Positions 41,601 through 49,384 of a stretch of DNA of 64,000 bases are shown here, in pieces. The notes below the pieces were generated by a model that worked only from the letters and a program-made list of their open reading frames with translations, searched no databases and was not told the origin of the DNA. The stretch comes from Oscillospiraceae bacterium (GTDB lineage Bacteria > Bacillota > Clostridia > Oscillospirales > Oscillospiraceae): NCBI GenBank assembly GCA_902795345.1, contig CADBKO010000007.1, positions 1-64,000 of the forward strand, written 5' to 3'. Position 1 is the first letter of the stretch; each line of letters opens with the position of its first letter. The translations under genes and the position numbers were made by a program.

Positions 41601-41640
41601 ACCCCATCATCGCTATGGAATAGCCCCGGCCTCCCTTCTC

Positions 41641-41680
41641 CGTCGTTGCGAGACCGCGGAGCGGTCGTGGCAATCCGTTT
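41641..41680. repeat. TCATTGCGA-type palindromic repeat (variant)
   Basis: CGTCGTTGCGAGACCGC and GCGGTCGTGGCAATCCG; the outer arms match the other copies. Confidence 0.7.
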
Positions 41681-41727
41681 CTTCGTCCCCTTTGCTGGTT
41701 GAACGAAAACGGGAAAAGGACGGGGGT

Positions 41728-41771
41728 ACGGATCGCCACAGCCGGTGGTGGGCACCGGCTTCGCGATGACG
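41728..41771. repeat. TCATTGCGA-type palindromic repeat (variant, opposite orientation)
   Basis: ACGGATCGCCACAGCCGGTG and CACCGGCTTCGCGATGACG. The outer arm change TTGC to TCGC is matched by GCAA to GCGA on the other side, a compensatory pair relative to the other copies. Confidence 0.7.
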
Positions 41772-41814
41772 ATAGAGAGGCCTGGACTATTCCCAACAAG
41801 GACGGAAATAAACC

Positions 41815-41848
41815 GTACCCTCTGCAAAGTACGCTTTGCAGAGGGTAC
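41815..41848 (-). terminator. Perfect 15-bp inverted repeat after the TPM gene
   Basis: GTACCCTCTGCAAAG and its exact complement flank a 4-nt loop, 21 nt past the TPM stop. The minus-strand tail GGTTTATTTCC is only moderately T-rich. Confidence 0.7.
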
Positions 41849-41869
41849 GTGTATTTCGGAGTCTAAGTC

Positions 41870-42655
41870 TTAAAATTTCCCGCTGTGGTGGCTGAAGCCG
41901 CTGCTGCGGATGCTGGTGCCGCCCCGGCCCCCGCCGCTGCCCTCGCTGCGGCGCACCCGCACCACATCCTTGCTCAGGAAACGGTCGTCCGCATATTCCA
42001 GCCGCAGATCGCCGGAGAGGTAGTCGTCGGCCCTGGTCTGGAGGACGGCGCTCTTCATCCGGGCCTTCAGCACGGTGGTGACGATCAGGGCGAAGATCAC
42101 GCCCGCCACCAGGGACCAGATCACCACCGGGGCGGACAGGCGGAACAGGCCCCGGTCCACGGGCTTGCCGTCCCGGGCCCGGCGCAGATAGTCGGCGGAG
42201 AGATCCAGATACTTGGAAAAGCCGCCGTACCAGTCGTTTTTCCGCAGATACGGCTTCACTTCCTTCATGAGCTGGTCCTTGCCGAAGTCGGTGAAGGCGG
42301 TGTTGCCGAAGCCGTAGGCAGCCAGGTCATAGTCCCGCTCCTCCATGCTCAGCAGGAGGATGACGCCGCTCCTTTCCGGACCCCAGCCGAAATTATACTT
42401 GTTATAGACCCCCTCGGTGAAGGTCTCCACGTCGTAGAAGTCGGTGTCGTCCACCACGACCACGATGATGTCGCAGGAATACTGCCGGGAATACGCCTCC
42501 GCCCGCGTGTTCAGCTCCTCCGCCTGCTCCTCCGTCAGAATACCGGAGGCGTCGCAGACCAGAGGCAGCTCCCGGGCGCTGTCCGCCATCACGGGCAGGG
42601 CCAGCAGCAGGCACAGGATCAGGAGCAGCGCCAGGGAAGCCAGTCTTTTCTTCAT
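41870..42655 (-). CDS. TPM-domain membrane protein
   Basis: 261 residues: signal peptide (about 1-25, ALPVMA), a TPM domain (about 30-165; LTEEQAEELNTRAEAYSR and IIVVVVDDTDF), one membrane helix (about 175-197) and a basic, Ser/Gly-rich cytoplasmic tail (RRSEGSGGGRGGTSIRSSG). TPM domains occur in YgcG-type proteins and photosystem II repair factors; a phosphatase activity has been proposed for plant members. The start at 42655 gives a clean signal peptide. It is 14 nt after the zinc-ribbon gene, so the two are co-transcribed, a recurring pairing in Firmicutes. Confidence 0.85.
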   Translation of the reverse strand: MKKRLASLALLLILCLLLALPVMADSARELPLVCDASGILTEEQAEELNTRAEAYSRQYSCDIIVVVVDDTDFYDVETFTEGVYNKYNFGWGPERSGVILLLSMEERDYDLAAYGFGNTAFTDFGKDQLMKEVKPYLRKNDWYGGFSKYLDLSADYLRRARDGKPVDRGLFRLSAPVVIWSLVAGVIFALIVTTVLKARMKSAVLQTRADDYLSGDLRLEYADDRFLSKDVVRVRRSEGSGGGRGGTSIRSSGFSHHSGKF

Positions 42656-42669
42656 GCCGCCGCCCCCTC

Positions 42670-43767
42670 TCAAAATACGATGGTGCCCAGCACCAGCGCC
42701 GCGATAACGGCCCCCACGAGGAAACTGCCGCAGAACCAGGCCGCCAGCCTGCCCTTGTCGATGGGTAGGTCCCCCACCAGCTTCCCCGTCTGCCCGTTGA
42801 CGGCAAAGAGGTAGTTTTTCTCGTTCCATTTCGTGCTCAGGAGCCAGACGGGCAGCAGAGCATACTGGGAGCCGGTGCGGCGGTAGGAAATGTCGGCACT
42901 CTCCTTACTGACGGTGGCGTAGCCCTTCACCGTCGCCTCCAGGGCGCCCACGGTGCTCCCCTCCGCCCGCTTCCGGGCCCGCTCCTCGGCGGTGGCGGCG
43001 TCCACGTCGTATTTATCCGCCATATAGCCGGGGAGGAAGGCGGTGGAGAAGGGCTGAAGCTCCCCGAAATCATAGGGCTCGATGGCGTCCATATGCTCGT
43101 CGGGCATCTTGGTGGAGCTGTCCACGGGGATCCTTCGGAAGCTGAGGCCCCCCCGGCGCTCACACTGGAAGTGGGAGGTCTCCGTCACCCGGTACGCCCC
43201 CTGGTTCCAGCTGCGGACCTTGGTGGCGTGGAAGGTGGCGCTGCCCTCGGTCTCCCCGTCGTAGAGCCAAAAGGGGGCGTAGACGCCCTTGATCTCCTCC
43301 AGGTGGTTCTGACTGGAGAACAGCTTGGGCAGCAGGGGCTTTTTCCTGTAATGCTCCTTCAGGGCCGCGATGGCCTTCTCCTTGGTCAGCTTGAAGGGGA
43401 TGACCCAGTCGGGCCGCAGGGCGCCGCTCAGCTCCCCCGGCACGATGCTGGGATTGCCGCAATAGGGGCAGCTGGTGGCCGCCGTGGTCTGGTCGCAGAT
43501 CAGCTCCGCCCCGCAGGAAGGGCAGTTATATACCTTCAGCCCTGCCGCCTCCGCCTCGCTCCAATGGGAGCCCTCCGGCTGCGTTTCTCCGGCGGCAGCC
43601 TGGGCGGCATGGGCCGCGTTTGCGTCCGCCTGGGCGTAGAGCGCTTCGATCTCCGACGTGTCGTAGGCACTCCCGCAGTATTCGCAGACGAGCTTCCCCG
43701 TGACGGGGTCGAAGCGCAGGGGCCCGGTACAGGCCGGGCACTGATAGTTGGTGATGCTTTCAGCCAA
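42670..43767 (-). CDS. Zinc-ribbon membrane protein (TFIIB-type zinc finger)
   Basis: About 365 residues. Two N-terminal zinc ribbons: CPAC...CEYC (about 10-35) and CPSC...CPYC (about 80-103), separated by an alanine-rich linker. A beta-rich domain follows (about 120-330) and a C-terminal membrane helix (about 340-362). I choose TTG 43767, 8 nt after AGGAGG; GTG 43776 would overlap the ribosome site. The function is unknown. Coupling with the TPM gene suggests a shared membrane role. Confidence 0.8.
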   Translation of the reverse strand: MAESITNYQCPACTGPLRFDPVTGKLVCEYCGSAYDTSEIEALYAQADANAAHAAQAAAGETQPEGSHWSEAEAAGLKVYNCPSCGAELICDQTTAATSCPYCGNPSIVPGELSGALRPDWVIPFKLTKEKAIAALKEHYRKKPLLPKLFSSQNHLEEIKGVYAPFWLYDGETEGSATFHATKVRSWNQGAYRVTETSHFQCERRGGLSFRRIPVDSSTKMPDEHMDAIEPYDFGELQPFSTAFLPGYMADKYDVDAATAEERARKRAEGSTVGALEATVKGYATVSKESADISYRRTGSQYALLPVWLLSTKWNEKNYLFAVNGQTGKLVGDLPIDKGRLAAWFCGSFLVGAVIAALVLGTIVF

Positions 43768-43962
43768 TGCACGCACCTCCTTTGTATGTCTCTATGCCGC
43801 ATGATACAGGAATTATGAAAAAAACGCAATAAGAACTGCTTCGGAAGTAAATTCATCGAATCTTAATCCGATTTCTATTTCCTCTTTATCGGCATGGGAG
43901 TACAATAGGGGCACATAAGGCTGAGGGAGTTGAACCCCGGCCTTAAGAGGGGGAAGGGAGCC

Positions 43963-44661
43963 ATGCCCAATATCCTGATCTGCGACGACGACGCGGACAT
44001 CGTATCCGCATTGAAGATATACCTGACCCAGCCGGACTACCGCATCCTCACCGCTTGTAACGGGAAGGAAGCCCTGGAGATCCTGGACAGGGAGGAAGTG
44101 CACCTCATCCTGCTGGACATCATGATGCCGGTGATGGACGGGCTGAGCGCCCTGGCCGCCCTCCGGGAGCGCAGCCATGCCCCCGTCATCCTCCTCACCG
44201 CCAAAAGCGAGGACACGGACAAGGTCCTGGGCCTGAACCTGGGGGCTGACGACTATGTGACCAAGCCCTTCCAGCCCCTGGAGGTCTGCGCCCGGGTCCG
44301 CAGCCAGCTACGGCGCTATCTCAGCTATTCCGGCGCGCCGAAGACGGGGGAGACCCTGACCGCCGGGGGGATCGAGCTAAACGACCGCACCAAGGAGGTG
44401 CTGCTGGACGGAGAGCCGGTTTCCCTCACCCCCAAGGAATATGAGATACTCAAGCTGCTCATGTCCTCCCCCGGCACCGTGTTCTCCCCCAAGGAGATCT
44501 ACGCCGCCGTGTGGAAGGAGAAGCCCTTCGGCTCGGACAACACCGTGGCGGTCCACATCCGCCACCTGCGGGAAAAGCTGGAGATCGACCCGGCGGACCC
44601 CCGGCATATCAAGGTGGTCTTCGGCCAGGGCTATAAGCTGGAAAGGGGGAGAGAAGGTTGA
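43963..44661 (+). CDS. OmpR/PhoB-family response regulator
   Basis: 232 residues: receiver domain with acidic pocket DDD (8-10), phospho-acceptor Asp52 (LLDIMMPVMDG), Thr/Ser switch LLTAKSE and Lys near position 105 (VTKPFQP); then a winged-helix DNA-binding domain (about 135-230; KEYEILKLLMSSPGTVFS, NTVAVHIRHLREKL). ATG 43963 follows GGGAAGGGAG. The upstream 185 nt has TACAAT near 43899 but no clear -35. It overlaps the kinase gene by 4 nt. Confidence 0.94.
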   Translation: MPNILICDDDADIVSALKIYLTQPDYRILTACNGKEALEILDREEVHLILLDIMMPVMDGLSALAALRERSHAPVILLTAKSEDTDKVLGLNLGADDYVTKPFQPLEVCARVRSQLRRYLSYSGAPKTGETLTAGGIELNDRTKEVLLDGEPVSLTPKEYEILKLLMSSPGTVFSPKEIYAAVWKEKPFGSDNTVAVHIRHLREKLEIDPADPRHIKVVFGQGYKLERGREG

Positions 44662-46589
44662 AGCGCTTTTTCCGCACGATCGGGGGCAAGCTCAGCCTCT
44701 TTGTCTGCTGCATCGCGTGCCTCTGCCTGCTGGCGGGCTCCGCCGCGCTGGGGGTGTTCCTGCTGGAAGAACCCCAGTTCTATACCGCCTCCGAGGCGGA
44801 GATATACACGGACTATCTCTCCCGGCCCCTGCGGGGCTACGGGTACAGCCTGCTGGCCGACATCCTCCATCAGCATGCGCCGGAGGCCGATTGGGGCAAC
44901 GCCGTATGGCAGGTGCAGGACGCTTCCGGGACCGTCATATGCCGCAGCCGGAGCGCCGGCGGGGTGCAGGATTGGGGATTCCGCTTTGATTACGGTTACT
45001 TCCCGTCGAACGAAGAAAGATTCGAACTGCGCTACCTGTGGACTAGCGAGGAACGGGAGCAGGGGATGGAGGTCTACACCGTCTCCTTCGCCCTGAAGGA
45101 AGGGCTGCCCATGCTGGACGAGCTGGCCCTGACCGCCCGGCTGGTGCATGTCGGCTGGACCCTCCGCTACGCCGTGTTCTTCATCGCTTTTCTCGCCCTG
45201 GGCCTCTCCATCGCGTCCTTCGTGGGGCTGATGTGCGTCTCCGCCCGCAGGCCGGACACGGAGGAGCTTCGCCCCGGAGCCCTGTACCGCGTCCCCTTCG
45301 ACCTGATGCTGGCCCTCTGCGTAATCGGCTTCCTCCTGCTGTGCCTCCTCCTGGACGGCGCGACCTCTTCCGAAGCGGCCACCCTCGCCGCCATCGGCCT
45401 TATGGGACTGCTGGGGGCCAACCTGGTCCTGGGTCTCAGCATGAGCGCCGCCGGGCGCATCAAGGGCCATACCCTGGTGAAAAACACGGTGATCGGCTTC
45501 TGCCTGCGCAAGCTCTGGCAGCTCCTCCGCGCCCTGGGCGGGCTGCTGGGGAAGCTCCCCCTGGTGTGGCGCACGGCCCTCGTTTTCGCGGGCATCTCCC
45601 TGATCGAGGGGATCGCCATCCTCCTGTGCTGGTATGAGACGGACAACCTGGCGGTCCTGTGGGTGGTGGAAAAGCTGTTCCTCTTCCCCGCGGTGCTGAC
45701 CCTGGCCCTCCAGCTGCGGAGGCTCCAGAAGGGGGGCGAAGCCCTGGCTGCCGGGGACCTGGGCTACGTCACCGAGACCGGGGGCATGGTCCCCGCCCTC
45801 CGCCGCCACGGGGAAAACCTCAACCGCATCGGCGAGGGCATGAGCGCCGCCGTGGAGCAGCGCCTGCGCAGCGAGCGGATGAAGACGGAGCTCATCACCA
45901 ACGTGTCCCACGATCTGAAAACGCCCCTCACCTCCGTGGTGAACTATGCCGAGCTGGTGGGCCGGGAGGCCCCGACGGAGGGGAAGCTGCGGGAATATGC
46001 CGACGTGCTCCTGCGCCAGGCGGAGCGGCTGAAACGGCTGATCGAGGATCTGGTGGAGGCCTCCAAGGCTTCCACGGGCAATCTGGAGGTGGAGCTTGCG
46101 CCCTGCGACGCAGGCGTGTTCCTCACCCAGGCCGCGGGGGAATACCAGGAAAGGCTGGCCGCCGCGGGTTTAACCCTGGTGACGAAAACGCCGGAAAAGG
46201 AGCTGCGCATCCTGGCCGACGGGCGGCGCATGTGGCGCATCTTCGACAATCTCATGGGCAACGCCCTGAAATATGCCCTCCCCGGCACCCGTGTCTATCT
46301 CAGCCTGGAGGAACAGGACGGGGAAGCGGTCTTTACCTTCAAGAATACCTCCCGGGAACCCCTGGACCTGCCCGCTTCGGAGCTGATGGAGCGCTTCGTC
46401 CGGGGGGACGCGGCCCGGTCTACCGAGGGCAGCGGCCTGGGCCTCTCCATCGCCGGGAGCCTGGCGGAGCTGCAGGGGGGGACTCTGCGCCTCTTCACCG
46501 ACGGGGACCTGTTCAAGGCCATGCTCCGTTTCCCGATCGTCCTTATTCGCCGGGATGCGTCGCATCCACCCAAGGGCGAATGCTCGTAG
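44658..46589 (+). CDS. Sensor histidine kinase with repeat-encoded C-terminus
   Basis: 643 residues, partner of the adjacent response regulator. One N-terminal helix (about 13-35), an extracytoplasmic loop, then about five more helices (about 165-355), an unusual number of membrane segments. Kinase core: H-box NVSHDLKTPLTS (about 414-425), N-box DNLMGNALKYA (about 530-540), G-box GSGLGLSIAGSLAEL (about 594-608). It starts at TTG (44658), overlapping the regulator stop. From 46538 the reading frame enters a dispersed two-hairpin repeat, so the last ~16 residues (IRRDASHPPKGECS) and the stop codon come from the repeat. Confidence 0.9.
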   Translation: MKRFFRTIGGKLSLFVCCIACLCLLAGSAALGVFLLEEPQFYTASEAEIYTDYLSRPLRGYGYSLLADILHQHAPEADWGNAVWQVQDASGTVICRSRSAGGVQDWGFRFDYGYFPSNEERFELRYLWTSEEREQGMEVYTVSFALKEGLPMLDELALTARLVHVGWTLRYAVFFIAFLALGLSIASFVGLMCVSARRPDTEELRPGALYRVPFDLMLALCVIGFLLLCLLLDGATSSEAATLAAIGLMGLLGANLVLGLSMSAAGRIKGHTLVKNTVIGFCLRKLWQLLRALGGLLGKLPLVWRTALVFAGISLIEGIAILLCWYETDNLAVLWVVEKLFLFPAVLTLALQLRRLQKGGEALAAGDLGYVTETGGMVPALRRHGENLNRIGEGMSAAVEQRLRSERMKTELITNVSHDLKTPLTSVVNYAELVGREAPTEGKLREYADVLLRQAERLKRLIEDLVEASKASTGNLEVELAPCDAGVFLTQAAGEYQERLAAAGLTLVTKTPEKELRILADGRRMWRIFDNLMGNALKYALPGTRVYLSLEEQDGEAVFTFKNTSREPLDLPASELMERFVRGDAARSTEGSGLGLSIAGSLAELQGGTLRLFTDGDLFKAMLRFPIVLIRRDASHPPKGECS

Positions 46590-46644
46590 ATCCCGGCGAA
46601 ACGTCCTCTCCAAAACGCAAACGGTTCCCTGGTTTGCGTTTTGG
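46538..46644 (-). repeat. Two-hairpin element, copy 2
   Basis: Minus orientation. Hairpin B arms CGCCGGGAT/ATCCCGGCG, inner arms GCATTCGCCC/GGGTGGATGC; hairpin A arms CAAAACGCAAAC and GTTTGCGTTTTG. It covers the kinase stop codon and ends 30 nt before the glycosyltransferase start. Confidence 0.8.
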
Positions 46645-46674
46645 TTTTCATCAAACTCTCCAAAGGAGAAAGCC

Positions 46675-47952
46675 ATGCAGACGCTTCATACAGGAAATCT
46701 CATCATCACCCTGGTCTTTTCCCTCTGCTGCGCCTATCAGCTGCTGTATCTGCTGCTGCCCCGGGTGAAGAAGGAAAAGCCCCTGCCTCCCTCCGGGGGC
46801 AAGCATGACTATGCCGTGCTGATCTGCGCCCGGAATGAGGAGAAGGTGATCGGCGGGCTGCTGGAAAGCCTCCGGCGGCAGACCTATCCCAGGGAGAAGC
46901 TCCATGTTTTCGTCCTGGCGGACAACTGCACCGACGGCACCGAGGCCGCCGCCCGGGCGGGCGGCGCGCGGGTCTATACCCGGCGGGACAGGGAGCATGT
47001 GGGGAAGGGCTATGCCCTGGAAGCCCTGCTGGATCATCTGCGGCGGGATCACCCGGCGGGCTTCGACGGATATTTCGTCTTCGACGCGGACAATCTGCTG
47101 GAAAAGGACTGCATCGAGCAGATGGACCGGAGCTTTTCCAGCGGGCTGGAGATCGTCACCGGCTATCGCAACAGCGTCAATTACGACGGCAGCTGGATCA
47201 GCGCGGGCTCCGCCCTCTGGTTTTTGCGGGAGAGCCGCTATCTGAACCACGCCCGCCATCTCCTGGGGGTCAGCTGCGCCGTTTCCGGCACGGGCTTCCT
47301 CTTTGGCCGCAGCGTGGCGGAGGAGCTGGGCTCCTGGCCCTTCCACCTGCTGACGGAGGACATCGAGTTCACCGCGTATCAGATCATCCGGGGGAGAAGG
47401 ATCGGCTTCTGCGCCGGGGCGGTGTTCTACGACGAGCAGCCGGAGGGCTTCGCCCAGTCCTGGCGGCAGCGCCTCCGCTGGGCCAGAGGGTATATCCAGG
47501 TGATGTGCCGCTATGGGCCGAGGCTGGCAAAGGGCGCCCTGGGGGGTTCTTTCGCCTGCTACGATATGCTCATGAACATCCTGCCCTTTATCCTCCTGCC
47601 CGCCCTCTCCCTGGCTTCCGCCCTGGGCCTGGGCGTCTGGAGCGTCTGCCGCGGGGGGAGCTTTCTGCCGGGGCTCCTGGGCATCCTCCGGACCCTGGGG
47701 ATCAGCTGGATCATGTTCTTCCTCCTGGGGGCCTATACCACCGCGACGGAGTGGCGGCATATTTGCACCACCGCCCTGCGGAAGCTGGGCTATCTGTTCA
47801 CCTTCCCCTTTTTCCTCATGACCTACCTGCCCGTGGGCATCGCCTCCCTCTTCTACGACCCCGGCTGGAAGCCCATCTACCATGGGGCCTGCCGCACCCG
47901 GCGGGAGCCGGAGGGCCGCCGGCGGAGCCGGGTCGTCTCCTCCGGACAATAA
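46675..47952 (+). CDS. Family 2 glycosyltransferase (membrane)
   Basis: 425 residues: N-terminal helix (about 8-28), GT-A catalytic domain (ICARNEEKVIGGLLESLRRQ at about 51-70; DADNLLEKD at about 138-146; TEDIEFT at about 228-234; QRLRWARG at about 265-272, the QxxRW motif of processive GT2 enzymes), and a C-terminal block of three or four helices. Likely makes or extends a surface polysaccharide from a nucleotide sugar; the sugar is unknown. The ATG follows AAAGGAG. It might be co-regulated with the two-component system upstream but is separated by a repeat element. Confidence 0.9.
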   Translation: MQTLHTGNLIITLVFSLCCAYQLLYLLLPRVKKEKPLPPSGGKHDYAVLICARNEEKVIGGLLESLRRQTYPREKLHVFVLADNCTDGTEAAARAGGARVYTRRDREHVGKGYALEALLDHLRRDHPAGFDGYFVFDADNLLEKDCIEQMDRSFSSGLEIVTGYRNSVNYDGSWISAGSALWFLRESRYLNHARHLLGVSCAVSGTGFLFGRSVAEELGSWPFHLLTEDIEFTAYQIIRGRRIGFCAGAVFYDEQPEGFAQSWRQRLRWARGYIQVMCRYGPRLAKGALGGSFACYDMLMNILPFILLPALSLASALGLGVWSVCRGGSFLPGLLGILRTLGISWIMFFLLGAYTTATEWRHICTTALRKLGYLFTFPFFLMTYLPVGIASLFYDPGWKPIYHGACRTRREPEGRRRSRVVSSGQ

Positions 47953-47956
47953 CAGA

Positions 47957-47986
47957 GGTCCCGCTGCATCTGGCAGCGGGACCCCT
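47957..47986 (+). terminator. Terminator between convergent genes
   Basis: GGTCCCGCTGC/GCAGCGGGACC stem with a 5-nt loop, just past the glycosyltransferase stop. T tails are weak on both strands. Confidence 0.65.
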
Positions 47987-48000
47987 TATACATATTTGAC

Positions 48001-49035
48001 TTATTTATATGTGTCGAAGTCTTTGTCCTTGTAGGCCACGTTGAAGGGCATGTGGATGTCGTGCGCCTGGCCGAAGGGCATGGCGCCGGGGCCGTTGGGC
48101 TCGCTGCCCGGAGGGGGCACCGGCATATTCATCATCATGGGAGGAGGTCCGCCCGCACCGGGTCCACCCGGCCCGCCCGGTCCGCCGGGGCCGGGCCTGG
48201 GGCCTTCCCCTCCGGGAGGGGGTCCCATCATCATCATTTGCTGGGGGATCTGGCTGATGCCCAGCACGTTGCAGAGGAAGTTCCAGCAGCCCTCGAACCA
48301 ATCGTCCACGCAGGGGCCTACGGTGCCGTCCATGCCCGCCATCCGCTTGCTGCCGCCGGTCTCGCCGTGGCCGCCGAAGCCGGAGATGAAGCAGCCAAAG
48401 GGCCGCTTATGCCGCTCGTAGGAGTCAATCATGGCGATGGCCTGGTAGACGGATACCAGGGTGTCCATCCGGGCATGGTGGAAGAAGGCGGGAGGCGTCT
48501 GATCCCCCACCAGGTCGCCGTTGGGTACATAGGTCAGCTTGCCGTCGTCCACCTGCTGGCCGCAGAACATGGGGCCGAAGCCCAGGATCATGGCGTCGGG
48601 CCGGGCTTCCTCCCCGGTGCAGCCCGCCTGCTCCATCAGGTCGGGCCGGTTCCACAGGTTGCCGGTGCTCTGGCAGATGAAGGCGCCGGCGGAGTTGCCG
48701 GAGATGATGATCTGCTTGGGGTTGACGCCCCATTCCTTGGCGTGGTCGCGGACGATCTTGATGGAGCGCATCAGGTCGATGACCACCTGGGGGAAGCGGT
48801 AGTATTTGCCGCAGGGATAGAGATAGGTGCAGATAACGCCCACGCCTTTGGAGCTCAGCCTGCCGCCGATGACCTCTGTGTCCGATTCGCTGCAGGCCAT
48901 GAAGCCGCCGCCGGGCACATGGATGAGGGCGGGGGTGGGGGGAGTGGGCATGCCCATCATGGGCGGGACGTTGTGGACGCTGACGATCAGCTTCGCGTCC
49001 CCCCGCTCATTCAGGGGAAAGGTGAAAACTTGCAT
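48001..49035 (-). CDS. Alpha/beta hydrolase (esterase-like) with Pro/Gly/Met-rich tail region
   Basis: 344 residues, no signal peptide. The oxyanion HVPGGGF motif (about 39-45) and nucleophile GNSAG (about 112-116) are those of carboxylesterase/BD-FAE-type enzymes; GFGGHGE (about 219-225) holds the probable catalytic His and ARMDT the acid. Residues about 265-320 are an extreme low-complexity tract: MMMMGPPPGG, a GPGGPGGPGGPG run, then PPPMMMNMPVPPP. Such a tract is not part of the hydrolase fold. It ends with a normal-looking charged tail. The substrate is unknown. Confidence 0.82.
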   Translation of the reverse strand: MQVFTFPLNERGDAKLIVSVHNVPPMMGMPTPPTPALIHVPGGGFMACSESDTEVIGGRLSSKGVGVICTYLYPCGKYYRFPQVVIDLMRSIKIVRDHAKEWGVNPKQIIISGNSAGAFICQSTGNLWNRPDLMEQAGCTGEEARPDAMILGFGPMFCGQQVDDGKLTYVPNGDLVGDQTPPAFFHHARMDTLVSVYQAIAMIDSYERHKRPFGCFISGFGGHGETGGSKRMAGMDGTVGPCVDDWFEGCWNFLCNVLGISQIPQQMMMMGPPPGGEGPRPGPGGPGGPGGPGAGGPPPMMMNMPVPPPGSEPNGPGAMPFGQAHDIHMPFNVAYKDKDFDTYK

Positions 49036-49384
49036 GTGGTAGCCTCCTTTATGTTCATTTTACGTTTTTCCGGCACTTTGCCCCATGACGGGAGCGTTCC
49101 CGCGTCTTGGACGATACGGAATAGTTATATAAGAAATATTATACAGGAGCCCAGGGAAAAGAAAACCGGAAATCGGCACAAATCGGCGCCCGGAAAATTG
49201 TGCATTTCTCCGAGAAGGGGTCAGCGCGGCTTCCCGGCTCGGGCGGTCCGGAAGGGGGCGCGCGGCGGCTGCCCCGGCTGTCCCTCCGCCGGGGCGTCAG
49301 GGCCGGGGAAAAGGGAGCGATGGGGCTTATCAAAAGCCGCCGGATATGATACAATAACATAACTACACAGGAGGAGGACTGAGC
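49036..49384. other. Divergent intergenic region
   Basis: A 349-nt gap between divergently transcribed genes. TACAAT at 49350-49355 with TTATCA 17 nt upstream (49327-49332) is a candidate promoter for the aldo/keto reductase. The minus strand has TATAAT near 49140 with no clear -35. The middle (49190-49320) is GC-rich and contains a CCCCGGC...GCCGGGG hairpin. I see no gene. Confidence 0.5.

Larger units (their letters stand above)
41601..41814. other. Intergenic stretch with two palindromic repeats
   Basis: Between the convergent anti-sigma and TPM genes. Apart from the two palindromes at 41641 and 41728 and some GACGG-type fragments I see no gene. Confidence 0.6.
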
